A stretch of DNA of 64,000 nt, from positions 2,139,941 to 2,203,940 of the forward strand of contig JACQXA010000004.1 in NCBI GenBank assembly GCA_016208975.1, written 5' to 3'. Both the position numbers and the translations under genes were made by a program. The notes below the pieces were generated by a model that had not been told where the DNA came from, did no database searches, and was given only the letters and a program-made list of their open reading frames with translations. The DNA comes from Nitrospinota bacterium. Its GTDB lineage: Bacteria > Nitrospinota_A > UBA7883 > JACRLM01. This document shows, in pieces, positions 53,864-62,989 of the stretch (its first letter is position 1; every line of letters starts with the position of its first letter).

Positions 53864-55138
53864 TTACTCGACCTCTGTGGGGCCGGTGATGGTTCCTGTT
53901 AAGGCCGAAGCGGCGGCCACCGCCGGCGAGGCCAGATACACCTCCGATTTGGGATGCCCCATCCTTCCCACAAAGTTGCGGTTCGTTGTGGCCAGGCATT
54001 TTTCACCCTCGGCCAGGATACCCATGTGGCCCCCAAGGCATGGCCCGCAAGTGGGGGTTGAAACCACCGCGCCCGCGTCTATGAATATCTCCAGAAGGCC
54101 GCTCTTCATGGCCTTTTTGTAGATGTTCTGCGTGGCGGGGATGATTATCATCCTCAAACCTTTGGCGATCTTCCTGCCTTTAAGCAGGCCCGCCACCATC
54201 TGCAGGTCGGCGTAGCGGCCGTTGGTGCAGGAGCCCACCACCACCTGGTCCAGTTTTATTCCTTTGGCCTCGCCCACGGGCCTGGCGTTTTCCGGAAGAT
54301 GGGGGAAGGCCACCTGCATATCTATGTCCGCCCCGTCAAACTCCATCACGCTGTGATAGGCCGCGTCCGGATCCGACTCGTACACCTTGAACTCGCGCAC
54401 GGGTTTTGTCTCCTGGGCGTTGATGAAGTCCATGGTCTTCTTGTCGGCCTTTATGATGCCGTTCTTGGCCCCGGCTTCCACCGCCATGTTGGCCATGGAG
54501 AACCGGTCGTCCATGCCAAACTCCTCTATCATTGGGCCGGTGAACTCCATGGCGCGGTAAAGCGCGCCGGACACGCCGATCTTGCCGATGGTGTAGAGGA
54601 TCAGGTCTTTCCCGGAGATCCATTTGTTCTTCGGCTTGCCATTGAAGACAAACTTCATGGTCTCTGGCACTTTAAACCATATCTTGCCAGTCACCATGGT
54701 GGACGCCAGGTCGGTAGAGCCGATGCCAGTGGCGAACGCCCCCAGCGCGCCGTAGGTGCAGGTGTGGCTGTCCGCCCCGATGATAACGTCGCCGGGCAGG
54801 GTAAGGTTGCGTTCCGGCAGAAGCGCGTGCTCCACCCCCATCTCGCCCACTTCGAAATAGTTCTCTATATCGTGTTCACGGGCGAAGACCCTCATGGCCT
54901 TGGTCTGCTGGGCCGAGGCTATGTCTTTATTTGGCGCGAAATGGTCCGGCACCAGCACCACCCGCCTTTTATCGAATACGTCGCTTGCGCCCGCCTTCTC
55001 GAACTCCTTGATGGCGATGGGGGCGGTAATGTCGTTGCCCAGCGCTATGTCCACCCGGCAGTCCAGAATGTCGCCCGGCTTGACGGAGTCAACGCCTGCG
55101 TGGGCCGCCAGTATCTTTTCGGTAATCGTCATTCCCAT
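53864..55138 (-). CDS. leuC: 3-isopropylmalate dehydratase large subunit
   Basis: A 424-residue aconitase-family protein of the shorter homoaconitase-like LeuC type. It has [13 protein letters not shown] at the start, [35 protein letters not shown], and [13 protein letters not shown], which give the three Fe-S cluster cysteines. It pairs with leuD downstream. The substrate is most likely isopropylmalate, but homologous enzymes act on homoaconitate or citramalate-type acids, so this rests on context. Two possible ATGs two codons apart. Confidence 0.93.
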   Translation of the reverse strand: MGMTITEKILAAHAGVDSVKPGDILDCRVDIALGNDITAPIAIKEFEKAGASDVFDKRRVVLVPDHFAPNKDIASAQQTKAMRVFAREHDIENYFEVGEMGVEHALLPERNLTLPGDVIIGADSHTCTYGALGAFATGIGSTDLASTMVTGKIWFKVPETMKFVFNGKPKNKWISGKDLILYTIGKIGVSGALYRAMEFTGPMIEEFGMDDRFSMANMAVEAGAKNGIIKADKKTMDFINAQETKPVREFKVYESDPDAAYHSVMEFDGADIDMQVAFPHLPENARPVGEAKGIKLDQVVVGSCTNGRYADLQMVAGLLKGRKIAKGLRMIIIPATQNIYKKAMKSGLLEIFIDAGAVVSTPTCGPCLGGHMGILAEGEKCLATTNRNFVGRMGHPKSEVYLASPAVAAASALTGTITGPTEVE

Positions 55139-55241
55139 TAGTGAAAATCCTTTTTTAAATACCGTTTCATCTATGATGAAGTAATTTTTTATGATGACAA
55201 ATCCGGGCCTATAAAATCAACTTATTTTGGTGAATTCGATT

Positions 55242-55272
55242 AAAAAGGGCCGGCATTTTCCAATACCGGCCC
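55242..55272 (-). terminator. Rho-independent terminator of the His-rich barrel gene
   Basis: On the minus strand GGGCCGG (55272-55266) and CCGGCCC (55253-55247) form a stem with inner ATT/AAT pairing, then TTTTT. It lies 30 bases after the stop at 55303. Confidence 0.8.
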
Positions 55273-55302
55273 CGAAAGAGCGCCCGCGATATTACGCGGA
55301 AA

Positions 55303-56289
55303 TCAGAAAGTCAGGCTGGCTTCAAGCCCGACCATGGTGATGGCGCTGGTCTTGCCGTCGAAACTCCTGGCCTCCAGGTCCTTTTTCGCGTCGTCGGAAA
55401 GGGGATTTACAGCCCGGGCGAATCCGGTAACCGTCAGTCCGTGAAGGTGGTGGGGCGAATAGTCCAGCGCCAGCTCGATGGAAGAGTTATGGAGCCCGGA
55501 GAAGCTGGCTCCGGTCTCTGTCGAGGTTTCCGCTCCGGCGGTTTGCGTTAAACCGGCGGCCAAACCTTCGCGCGCCTCATGGGAGGAACCTTCGGTATCG
55601 GCGGTGGCGGTTTCTTCGGATGTTCCGGCTTCATGCGAACCCCCATGGGAGGAAACGATGCCGCTGGTGTTCAGATAATTGGCCATGGCCTTGAACCGGA
55701 GCCCAAGTTGCCCGCCAAGAGGACGCTGGTACGAAACTCCCGCGCCATGGTATGAGCGTTTTTCGCGGTCGAGCTCCCAGTTCAGGAGCAGGTCGAGCGT
55801 TAAATGGTGTGTCAATTTGTATCCGGCGGTAAGTTGCGCCTCGGTGGTGGTGAAGTTGTGGTTCGTGTGCTCCACCGAATTATATGCGGCGGAGATGTCC
55901 AGGCGGTGGCCATGCCAGCCAATATGGGGGCTTACCTCCCGCTCCACCTGCTCTTTGGATGTGGATACCATCATTCCGTGGATTCCGGCGTGCAAACCCC
56001 CACCCATCGAAAATCCAAGGCCCACAAAACCCTTGCTGGCTGTCTCATCGGTTACTATGACGCCGTATCGCTCATAACCGGACGACAGGCCGCCGCCCGC
56101 CTCTACATGAAACCCGGAATGATGTTCTTCTCGGCGCATTTCGCCATGTCCCTCGCCATGACCGGCCGGATGGGCCATAGCTTCAGCGCCATGATGTTCC
56201 GGGTGATCCGACGCCATGGCCATTGCGGGAGCCACGATCATGCTTAAAGCGGTCAACGCGCCAAACAATATTCCCCTCGTTGCAAACAT
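55303..56289 (-). CDS. Exported protein with His-rich N-terminus and beta-barrel features
   Basis: A 328-residue protein with signal peptide (GALTALSMIVAPAMAMA). The mature N-terminus (about residues 28-60) has about a dozen His in pairs (HPEHHG, HPAGHGEGHGE, EEHHSGFH), so it probably binds Ni, Zn or Cu. The rest consists of alternating strands (GGGLSSGYERYGVIV, YNSVEHTNHNF, YKLTHHLTLDLLLNW) and ends in LEASLTF, as outer-membrane barrels do. A low-complexity loop rich in E, T, S, H and A occurs at about 205-260. Single-gene unit with its own terminator. Function unknown. Confidence 0.6.
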   Translation of the reverse strand: MFATRGILFGALTALSMIVAPAMAMASDHPEHHGAEAMAHPAGHGEGHGEMRREEHHSGFHVEAGGGLSSGYERYGVIVTDETASKGFVGLGFSMGGGLHAGIHGMMVSTSKEQVEREVSPHIGWHGHRLDISAAYNSVEHTNHNFTTTEAQLTAGYKLTHHLTLDLLLNWELDREKRSYHGAGVSYQRPLGGQLGLRFKAMANYLNTSGIVSSHGGSHEAGTSEETATADTEGSSHEAREGLAAGLTQTAGAETSTETGASFSGLHNSSIELALDYSPHHLHGLTVTGFARAVNPLSDDAKKDLEARSFDGKTSAITMVGLEASLTF

Positions 56290-56608
56290 TCTTTTCCCCC
56301 TATTATGAGCCCTGATAAAAAATTGTTTTTTGCAGTTCCATCCAGTTTGAAACTCGGTAATCCCCCGGCATTTGTCGCGCCAAAGAATTACGGAATGACT
56401 GGAAGAGACGTAAGAAACGCCGGTGACACCCGGCTGGAGCGCATATTTTTACCAGCGTGTTTTCCATGTGTCCAGAGTAAAATACATATTTATAGCGTCT
56501 TTTATACGATTGAAAAATGTTGTCACTTCAGCGCCGATGGATGAAAATCCGCATCTAATAGCCGGAATAAACGGCCCCACGGCAAAATGGAGGAGTCTAG
56601 TTCACATC

Positions 56609-57568
56609 ATGACAGAAACCCGGGAACTTACGATCTACGCCCTGGAGGGGCTTGTGGCCGGTGGGGACATCAAAGGGGAGACCTTACGATGTCTCAATCT
56701 TGAAACCGGTAAGATAACCAATATCCCCGAGACCCAGGCCAGGCAGGACACTTCCTGGGATATGGCGTTCAAAAGGTCGGTCATCTACCTGAACAGCGGT
56801 CCCGCGGGCCCGGGGGACGTTCAGGGAGCTTTGATAGACCCCCCGGTGGACGTTTCCCGGGAAGATTTTGTGAAGATTACCGCCGACGACCTGAAACGCA
56901 AGTTCGATTCTGTCACCACCGTTCCACCCGGCGCGCAATTCAGGGGGGAAGATGTGGAGCCGGCCATATTCGACTGGCGGGTATTGAAAGATGGCAGATA
57001 CACCCACAATTCCGTTAAAGGCTGGAAATTGAGACTGGCCGACGGCGCAAGATACGCCAAGATGCGAATGAAAAGGCTCGAAGCCGATTGTAAGGCCATA
57101 ACCATACAGTACGCATATCAGCCCGGCAAAGACGCGCCTTTGGATGAGGAGCGGATGGCCACCATAAACCCCGGTGAATGTTTTAATTTCAAGACGGGCT
57201 CCATTGCGCCTGAAAGCGGCATGGAGTGGGATATTAAACATGACGGCTCAAGATTGCTCATCAACAGCTCCGTCAGCGGGCCGGGCCGGGCCGGGGCGCT
57301 GGGCTCAAATAAATATGGCGCGACGTGGAAAAACGTGGAGAACCCATCGGATTCCATCGCCTATTTCATGGACGAGTTCGGCGCGGTGTTCAGGAACCCA
57401 AAGTGGTACCGTTACAACATAGACGGCAAACATAACCTTCATCCCAACGGCGCCGTTTACGCCATAAAGACGCTAGCGGGTGTATATAAATTACAGGTGT
57501 ATGAGTATTTCGAGCATAAAGGCTCCGACTTGGGCAATTTCAGGATCCGCTACGCCCGCCTGGCTTGA
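56609..57568 (+). CDS. HmuY-like protein with two related halves, no signal peptide
   Basis: About 319 residues from the ATG at 56609, which follows a GGAGGAG by 13 bases; earlier ATGs (56537, 56423) lack a site. Both halves look like the HmuY heme-binding fold: ARQDTSWDMAFKRSVIYLNSG in the first and SGMEWDIKHDGSRLLINSS in the second; the end has WYRYNIDGKHNLHPNGAVY and YKLQVYEYF. HmuY proteins are normally surface lipoproteins that take heme from hosts; here no export signal is visible, so the location is uncertain. The ligand may be heme or something else. A small gene follows after 10 bases. Confidence 0.65.
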   Translation: MTETRELTIYALEGLVAGGDIKGETLRCLNLETGKITNIPETQARQDTSWDMAFKRSVIYLNSGPAGPGDVQGALIDPPVDVSREDFVKITADDLKRKFDSVTTVPPGAQFRGEDVEPAIFDWRVLKDGRYTHNSVKGWKLRLADGARYAKMRMKRLEADCKAITIQYAYQPGKDAPLDEERMATINPGECFNFKTGSIAPESGMEWDIKHDGSRLLINSSVSGPGRAGALGSNKYGATWKNVENPSDSIAYFMDEFGAVFRNPKWYRYNIDGKHNLHPNGAVYAIKTLAGVYKLQVYEYFEHKGSDLGNFRIRYARLA

Positions 57569-57578
57569 TGGAGGCTAG

Positions 57579-57866
57579 ATGAAACCTGAGGTAGTAACGT
57601 TGGACTGCCGGGAGAACCCCGGCAACAAGGTGTTCGACCAATTGCGGGACCTTTTGCTGAGTAAAAGGCTGGACGTGGCGTTCGTGGTAGTGGTGGCGCC
57701 AACTAAAAAGTTCGCCCGTAAAGTGGAGACCTTCGCCAACCTCACCCGCCTGCAGGTGTTCACGGAGCAGGTGGAAAACTACTGGAAAGTCACCGTTTCC
57801 CCTTCTTCCTGCGCTGTAAAAGGCGCGGTCCCGGTTCCGTTTATGGGTACGCTTGATGTAAAATGA
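57579..57866 (+). CDS. Small protein of unknown function with TusA-like strand-helix pattern
   Basis: A 95-residue soluble protein with GGAGG four bases before the ATG. The order of strands and helices (VVTLDCREN, a helix, DVAFVVVVAPTKK, a helix, WKVTVSP) is like that of TusA/SirA small sulfur carriers, but the conserved CPxP motif is absent: there is a Cys in LDCRENPG only. A rhodanese gene follows 63 bases downstream, which would fit sulfur transfer, though this is weak. I do not recognise the family. Confidence 0.5.
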   Translation: MKPEVVTLDCRENPGNKVFDQLRDLLLSKRLDVAFVVVVAPTKKFARKVETFANLTRLQVFTEQVENYWKVTVSPSSCAVKGAVPVPFMGTLDVK

Positions 57867-57929
57867 ATTGAATCATTTGGGCTTTTCCCGCATCTAACCC
57901 ATAAACGTAATTTGCAAGGAGTTATATAA

Positions 57930-58292
57930 GTGTTCAACGTTTTGTCGAGCCTGTTTCACGCCAATATCGAGGGTGCGGAGTTTGTTACCCCAGACGCGGC
58001 CAAAGAAGCCATGGAATCAGGGGCGATACAAACGCTAATAGACGTTCGCACTCCTGGTGAATTTCAGCAGGCGCGCATACCCGGCGCCATCCACATACCG
58101 CTGGACAAGCTGGCTTCTAAAATGGACAGCCTGAAGAACCGCCGCGAGGAGTCCATACTGCTTTATTGCAGAACCCATAACCGCTCGGCTATGGCGGCCA
58201 AATATCTTTCCGGCGAGGGTTTTAAGAACCTGAAAATCCTCAACGGGGGTATCACAAGCTGGGCCAGCCAGGGTCTCCCGCTGGAAAACTGA
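57930..58292 (+). CDS. Single-domain rhodanese-like sulfurtransferase
   Basis: A 120-residue protein, GTG start with AAGGAG nine bases upstream. Rhodanese domain: TLIDVRTPGEFQQARIPGAIHIPL, active-site Cys in LLYCRTHNRSAMAAKYL, and LKILNGGITSWASQGLPL at the end. The loop after the Cys is six residues long, as in sulfurtransferases (not the seven of phosphatases). Cytoplasmic. It may pass persulfide sulfur or detoxify. A terminator follows. Confidence 0.9.
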   Translation: MFNVLSSLFHANIEGAEFVTPDAAKEAMESGAIQTLIDVRTPGEFQQARIPGAIHIPLDKLASKMDSLKNRREESILLYCRTHNRSAMAAKYLSGEGFKNLKILNGGITSWASQGLPLEN

Positions 58293-58308
58293 ACTGTTTC
58301 GACAGACA

Positions 58309-58337
58309 AGCGGGGCTATTAACGCCCCGCTTTTTTT
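58309..58337 (+). terminator. Rho-independent terminator after the rhodanese gene
   Basis: AGCGGGGC (58309-58316) and GCCCCGCT (58324-58331) form a perfect stem with a 7-base loop, followed by seven T. Beyond it, 58338-58745 holds no gene but contains REP-like units and a fold-back element. Confidence 0.9.
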
Positions 58338-58382
58338 GTCGAGTACAAGTGGTGGGCCGGTTTGAAAAAATGGTGAAGAGTC

Positions 58383-58456
58383 CGTGGTCTGGCGACCACG
58401 GGGAAGCTGATCCCCTTTCCGTGGTCGGGCGACCACGGGGAAACTGACCCCCTTTG
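58383..58456. repeat. Tandem pair of REP-like palindromes
   Basis: Two direct 37-base units (58383-58419 and 58420-58456). Each starts with a CGTGGTC...GACCACG palindrome followed by GGGGAA, CTGA and CCCCTTT. They differ at about four positions. This is the only tandem arrangement of the family in the window. Confidence 0.75.
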
Positions 58457-58513
58457 GTGACGCGCTTTCCACCCTATATCATATGGCTCCGGTAAATATA
58501 TCCACGCCCGGTA

Positions 58514-58656
58514 GTGTCCCAGTTTGAAAGTACAGGAGAGATCCTTCACTTACGCTCAGAATGACAATATAAAAGCCGTTGATAACATTGTCATCCTGGG
58601 CGAAGCGCAAGCGAAGTGAAGGATCTGTCTATTATTTGAGATTCAAACTGGGACAC
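58514..58656. mobile_element. 143-bp fold-back (MITE-like) element, copy 3
   Basis: Terminal repeats GTGTCCCAGTTTGAA (58514-58528) and TTCAAACTGGGACAC (58642-58656) pair perfectly. At the seventh position from each end, copy 1 has T on the left and A on the right where this copy has C and G, so both changed together. It sits between the rhodanese terminator and the TlpA-like gene. Confidence 0.8.
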
Positions 58657-58745
58657 CACCCCACGCCCTTTCTGGTTGAACCACAGGACGCTGGAGGTTA
58701 AACTCTCAAAGACAATATTTACATTTAGCAGGCGGTTTTGTCCGG

Positions 58746-59363
58746 ATGGATAACTCGGTTGATTCAAGCAGGATAAGGTGGGCGCCATTTTACGCGCTTT
58801 TAGTAATAACGGTCATAGCTTCCGGTTTCTGGAAGCTGGAGAAAAGCAGGGAAGAGCCTTTAAAGCCCATGGAGCTGGAGGCGCCGCAGGCGGCAAGGCC
58901 CGCTCCTTCACCCATGGAGGGCAAACCCGCGCCGCAGTTCTCCCTCACCACCATTGATGGAAAACCCATGCGCCTGGCGGATTACCGTGGCAAGGTGGTT
59001 TTCCTGAACATCTGGGCCACCTGGTGCCCCCCTTGCAAGCAGGAAATGCCTTCCATGCAAGCGCTTTACGAGCATTTCAAGGGTAAAGACTTCGCCATGC
59101 TCACCATAAGCATAGACGAAAAGAAGGAAGACGTGCCCCCATTCATGAAAGAGTTGGGCTTAACCTTCCCGGTGGCTGTGGATCCGGAGCAGAAAGTTGT
59201 TTCCCAGTATGGTATTACCGGCGTGCCTGAGACTTATATAATAGACAAGGAAGGCGTAATCACCCATCACATAGTGGGCCCGGGTGAATGGAACAACCCC
59301 GGCATAATAAACGCTTTTGAGGGATTGGTAAGCAGACCGGCCAAGGCGGGACAGGGCGCTTAA
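58746..59363 (+). CDS. Membrane-anchored thioredoxin-like protein (TlpA/ResA type)
   Basis: A 205-residue protein with one N-terminal membrane anchor (APFYALLVITVIASGFW), a Pro/Ala linker, and a thioredoxin fold: FSLTTIDGKPMRLADYRGKVVFLNIWATWCPPCKQEMP with the CPPC active site. The later GVPETYIIDKEG has the cis-Pro. Periplasmic reductase, often needed for cytochrome c maturation. No ccm genes are nearby. It ends 4 bases inside the convergent glycosyltransferase gene. Confidence 0.92.
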   Translation: MDNSVDSSRIRWAPFYALLVITVIASGFWKLEKSREEPLKPMELEAPQAARPAPSPMEGKPAPQFSLTTIDGKPMRLADYRGKVVFLNIWATWCPPCKQEMPSMQALYEHFKGKDFAMLTISIDEKKEDVPPFMKELGLTFPVAVDPEQKVVSQYGITGVPETYIIDKEGVITHHIVGPGEWNNPGIINAFEGLVSRPAKAGQGA

Positions 59364-60025
59364 TAATAATCCGCCAGCTTTTGCGGGCTCACCCCCAGCT
59401 GGTGGAGGGTGATGAGCGCCAGGTTTTTCGTTACCCGGCGCCATACCCCTTCCCGTTCCCATCGCCGGGCGGAGGTTCTGGCGGCGTCGCTTAAAATAAC
59501 CACCTTGCCCCTGCGTTTCATGGCGGTAATCAGCCGCACATCCTCCATGAGGGGCACGTCTTCATAACCGCCTATCCCGTCAAACACCGTTTTTCTTACG
59601 AAAATGGCCTGGTCGCCATAGGGCATTTTGAGAAACCGTGACCTTAAGTTGGCTCCCGCCTCCACCAATTTTAACGTATGCTTTGGCGAATCTATGGCCA
59701 GCCGGTATGCTCCTCCTGCAACGTCTTGACGGGCCATAGCCTCTCGAACGGAATTTAAGGATCCAGGTTCTATTGATGTGTCGGCATGGAGGAACAGCAG
59801 TACATCTCCCCGCGCTTCCCTGGCGCCGGAGTTCATTTGAACCGCCCGGCCTTTGGCGCCTTCAACGACCTTGAGCCGGGGCAGTTTGGGCCTTACGGTT
59901 TGAGTGTCTTCCAGGCATAGGGAAATAATCACCTCCACCTTTGGCAGGTCCATAAATCTTTTCGCAAGTTCTCCAGGCGCGGAACCCTCCCGCCAGGCGG
60001 GGATGATTATGGATATAAGCTCCAT
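59360..60025 (-). CDS. Family 2 glycosyltransferase of the TIGR04283 type
   Basis: A 221-residue GT2 domain: ISIIIPAWREGSAPGELA, AKGRAVQMNSGAREARGDVLLFLHADT, YGDQAIFVRK and LMEDVRLITAMKRRGK. This short type (often called rSAM/selenodomain-associated transferase 2) is found near radical SAM or selenium genes, although no such gene adjoins here. No membrane segment. It is followed on the same strand by nothing; the upstream neighbour is the adenylate cyclase (21-base gap), so the two may be co-transcribed. Confidence 0.85.
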   Translation of the reverse strand: MELISIIIPAWREGSAPGELAKRFMDLPKVEVIISLCLEDTQTVRPKLPRLKVVEGAKGRAVQMNSGAREARGDVLLFLHADTSIEPGSLNSVREAMARQDVAGGAYRLAIDSPKHTLKLVEAGANLRSRFLKMPYGDQAIFVRKTVFDGIGGYEDVPLMEDVRLITAMKRRGKVVILSDAARTSARRWEREGVWRRVTKNLALITLHQLGVSPQKLADYY

Positions 60026-60046
60026 AAGGGAATTGCCGAGGTTGCG

Positions 60047-62041
60047 TTATTTAAGAAGCGCCCTGCGTTTCATGGGAGTGTATTTCTGGGTTATGAAATC
60101 CATAACCTGCTTTTTAAGCCTCACCTGGTTTTCCCCGGCAGGCACGAATATGTCGAACATTGATGGGTTGTTGAGTGAAAAATCGTTCCCGGCGTTTTCC
60201 AGCGCCTCCAGCGCCTTTTGCATCCCATCGGCAAAGCCCGCCGGATGGCAAAACGCCTCTCCCCAGCTGTTGGAGTAAAGCAAATGGATCATTTCCGGCT
60301 CCCGTTTCCACCGGTCGGACAATAAATTGACCACCACCAGTATTTTCAAAGTCCTGGCTTTGGCCAGAAGATCGTCAATCTTGAGGTCCGCCATCGCCAC
60401 GTAATGGAACAGGGTGTATATCCGTTCCAGCAGTTGCTGGATATCCTTGAGGGACACCGGCGTGGGATTTGGAATGAAATACATGAACGACTTGGGGGAA
60501 TAGATACGGTTCTGCGCCAGCCACATCAACAGCTCTACCGGATCCGGCCCGCGGTTGATGGCCAGGTGGTCCACCGGCGTCCCCTTGGCCAGCGCACTGG
60601 CGATGTTGTCCCGGTATATCGTCCATACCGGTTTCACCTTTGGCTTGATCAGCCCGGTGAAACAGATGGTTTCCAGCGCTTCCGCCTCGTCTTTTACCCG
60701 TTTTAGGTACTCAACTTTTCCAGGCTTCTTGGAATATATGGTAAACAGTTTCCTGCCGAGGACCGTAAGGTCTTTATCGGTGATGAAGTTCTTTACGTCG
60801 GGAAGGGTGGACACCTGGTCTGTAAGGTTTTTGTAAACCTCCAGCATGAATCCGTGGAGGGATGTGGCCAGCTTGGAGAGCCCCTTGAAATCCCAGCTTC
60901 TAAAGCCGTTCATCCTGGCCAGGCGCCCTTCGTCCCATCCCCATCGGCCAAGCACCCGGCGCAGGGCCTTTTCCTTGTATGTAAGCCCCTGCTCCATTTG
61001 CAAAGAACCCACCGTCCCATCCACGCACTTTATGAAAAAGCATTTTTCCAGGATGTTCAGCGCAGTGTTTCTGTCTTTGCCTTTGTAGAAACGATGGATG
61101 AAGTCCATCATCACAAGGTAGGGGTCCGCCTCTTCCAGCCCGTCCTTGTTCTCGTGCGCCATTCTTTTAAGCTCGTCGCAAAGAAGCGGCGCTCCGCTCC
61201 CGGCCATGATGTAGCTTTCCATCAGCGCCATTTTCAGGGCGGACTTGTGCGGGCTGACCATGGCTTTGTTGAACTGCCAAAGCAGGGCGCCGAACAGCTC
61301 CCCTGGCGGGATGGGCTCTGTGGGGCCAAGATCCACCACCTCACGGCTGTCTATCTCGGCCTCCATCATCATCATCTCTTTGTGTCTGGCGTACTCCTGC
61401 TTGCCAAGGCCCGCCGGAAATAGCCACCATAGCGGGTCTTTGCCCGCCACAAGGATGGCGGTCCGGTAGAACTCCTCCTTCAACAGATACGCCTGGGACG
61501 ACCCGGACGATTCCTTGTCCGTGGCGCCAAAATCGTTGGCCTGGGCTTTTTCCACTTCGGTGATGAAAAAGTGGGCCTCCATCTTTTGGTCTGAAAGCCA
61601 TTTTTCCACCGCCGCAAGCTTTGTCTTGAGCGCTTCAAGCTCCATGGGCGCCAGCTTTTTTCCGTCAACCACCACCCAATAGTCGTAGTCCGATTTTTTG
61701 CCGTGGGCCACCGTGCCGATGGAACCCATGATCATGACCGATTCGATCATGAACCGGTTCACGTTTCTCCGGCTTTCGGCCAGCTTGAAATCGAAATTGG
61801 GAAAATAACGGCGGATGGCTTTCTCCACGTTTTCAACGGGAGTGTAGAGGTATATTCCGGAGGCGAACGACTCTCCCTGGACATAGCCCGGCAGGTCCGG
61901 ATGGTTTGTATGTAAAAGATATGGCGTAACGTGGAAAGCCAGCCTTGCTTGATCCGGGCTGACCTCGGCGGCTCTCAACATCCGCCGGCTGTTATAGCTC
62001 CGCCAGGCGTCGCGGTTTCTTGCGTATTGTGATTGCGCCAC
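60047..62041 (-). CDS. Class I adenylate cyclase (CyaA-like)
   Basis: A 664-residue protein with a GTG start, resembling the catalytic part of enterobacterial CyaA. The nucleotidyltransferase-like motif MGSIGTVAHGKKSDYDYWV near residue 105 contains the G-S and D-x-D active-site pattern, and NDFGATDKESSGSSQAYLLKEEFYRTAI and WWLFPAGL are class I hallmarks. The enterobacterial C-terminal regulatory part is largely missing. It makes cyclic AMP, whose receptor is not in the window. It starts 10 bases after trxB. Confidence 0.85.
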   Translation of the reverse strand: MAQSQYARNRDAWRSYNSRRMLRAAEVSPDQARLAFHVTPYLLHTNHPDLPGYVQGESFASGIYLYTPVENVEKAIRRYFPNFDFKLAESRRNVNRFMIESVMIMGSIGTVAHGKKSDYDYWVVVDGKKLAPMELEALKTKLAAVEKWLSDQKMEAHFFITEVEKAQANDFGATDKESSGSSQAYLLKEEFYRTAILVAGKDPLWWLFPAGLGKQEYARHKEMMMMEAEIDSREVVDLGPTEPIPPGELFGALLWQFNKAMVSPHKSALKMALMESYIMAGSGAPLLCDELKRMAHENKDGLEEADPYLVMMDFIHRFYKGKDRNTALNILEKCFFIKCVDGTVGSLQMEQGLTYKEKALRRVLGRWGWDEGRLARMNGFRSWDFKGLSKLATSLHGFMLEVYKNLTDQVSTLPDVKNFITDKDLTVLGRKLFTIYSKKPGKVEYLKRVKDEAEALETICFTGLIKPKVKPVWTIYRDNIASALAKGTPVDHLAINRGPDPVELLMWLAQNRIYSPKSFMYFIPNPTPVSLKDIQQLLERIYTLFHYVAMADLKIDDLLAKARTLKILVVVNLLSDRWKREPEMIHLLYSNSWGEAFCHPAGFADGMQKALEALENAGNDFSLNNPSMFDIFVPAGENQVRLKKQVMDFITQKYTPMKRRALLK

Positions 62042-62050
62042 TACAAAACC

Positions 62051-62989
62051 TTATTTTGGAGCGGAAGGGTAAGCTCTTCCTTCCATTTCCGATATGTACT
62101 CTTCGGCTTTGGCGGCGGCGATGGCCCCGTCGCCCACGGCGGTGGACACCTGGCGTAACGGGGTGTCCCGGCAGTCTCCCGCGGCGAAAATCCCGGGGTT
62201 GGACGTGGTCATGTCCGCCCCGGTGATTATGAAACCCTGCGGATCCTTGTCGCACTCCACAAAGCCGGTGCTGGGCGTTATCCCGATGAACACAAAAATG
62301 CCGTCCACCTTTATATCCCTCGCCTCGCCGCTGTCGGCGTTTTTCACGCGGATACCGGTAACTCCGGAATCGTCCCCAAGGGCGGCTTCCACGCTGGAGC
62401 GCCAGAGGATTTCCACGTTCTCCCTGGCCAGCAGACGCTCCTGCAGGATCTTCTCGGCCCGGAACCGGTCTCGCCTGTGGATGTGGTAAACCTTGCTGGC
62501 CAGCCGCGACAGGTAGATGGATTCTTTAACCGCCGTGTCCCCCCCGCCGATGACGGCGATGGGTTTGTTGCGGTAGAAAGGCCCGTCGCACGTGCCGCAG
62601 GTGGAAATGCCTTTTCCCAAAAACTCCTGCTCGCCTGGGAACCCGAGCCTTTTAGGCTCCGCCCCGGTGGCGATTATCACCGCCTTGGTCTCCAGCGGGC
62701 CGTCGGCGGTGCGCACGGTTTTGTATGGGCCGTTTTGATCTATCCCGAGGACCTCGGTGAATTTCGTCTGCATTCCCACAGCGCGGGCGTGATCCTCGAA
62801 GTGTTTCATCAAGTCGCCCCCGGAGAGGCTGGGGAACCCCGGGTAGTTTTCGATAATATCGGAAAGGGCTATTTGCCCTCCAACCCCCAGTTTTTCTATT
62901 ACCAGGGTGTTTAGCCGGGCCCGCAGGGCATATATGGCCGCCGTAAGGCCCGCCGGGCCGCCGCCGATTATCACAAGATCGTACATCAT
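62051..62989 (-). CDS. trxB: Thioredoxin reductase
   Basis: About 312 residues from the ATG of MMYDLVIIGGG (62989); a longer reading to 63055 adds 22 residues that look non-coding. FAD site GGGPAGLTAA, the redox pair STCGTCDGPF, the NADPH site VIGGGDTAVKE and the final GIFAAGDCRDTPLRQ are all in place. It reduces thioredoxin and so supports the thioredoxin-like proteins of the envelope indirectly. The adenylate cyclase follows on the same strand. Confidence 0.93.
   Translation of the reverse strand: MMYDLVIIGGGPAGLTAAIYALRARLNTLVIEKLGVGGQIALSDIIENYPGFPSLSGGDLMKHFEDHARAVGMQTKFTEVLGIDQNGPYKTVRTADGPLETKAVIIATGAEPKRLGFPGEQEFLGKGISTCGTCDGPFYRNKPIAVIGGGDTAVKESIYLSRLASKVYHIHRRDRFRAEKILQERLLARENVEILWRSSVEAALGDDSGVTGIRVKNADSGEARDIKVDGIFVFIGITPSTGFVECDKDPQGFIITGADMTTSNPGIFAAGDCRDTPLRQVSTAVGDGAIAAAKAEEYISEMEGRAYPSAPK

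Noticed and set aside
55139-55242. Leucine-responsive leader or T-box upstream of leuC
   Set aside because: No run of Leu codons, T-box word or alternative hairpins was seen in the bases upstream of the minus-strand leuC start at 55138; this stretch is AT-rich and probably a plain promoter.
56305-56544. 79-codon frame before the HmuY-like gene
   Set aside because: No ribosome-binding site and no recognisable motif; it overlaps another open frame in the promoter region of the HmuY-like gene.
58383-58456. Short CRISPR array
   Set aside because: Only two units, directly joined without spacers and with decayed differences; they belong to the palindrome family found singly elsewhere.
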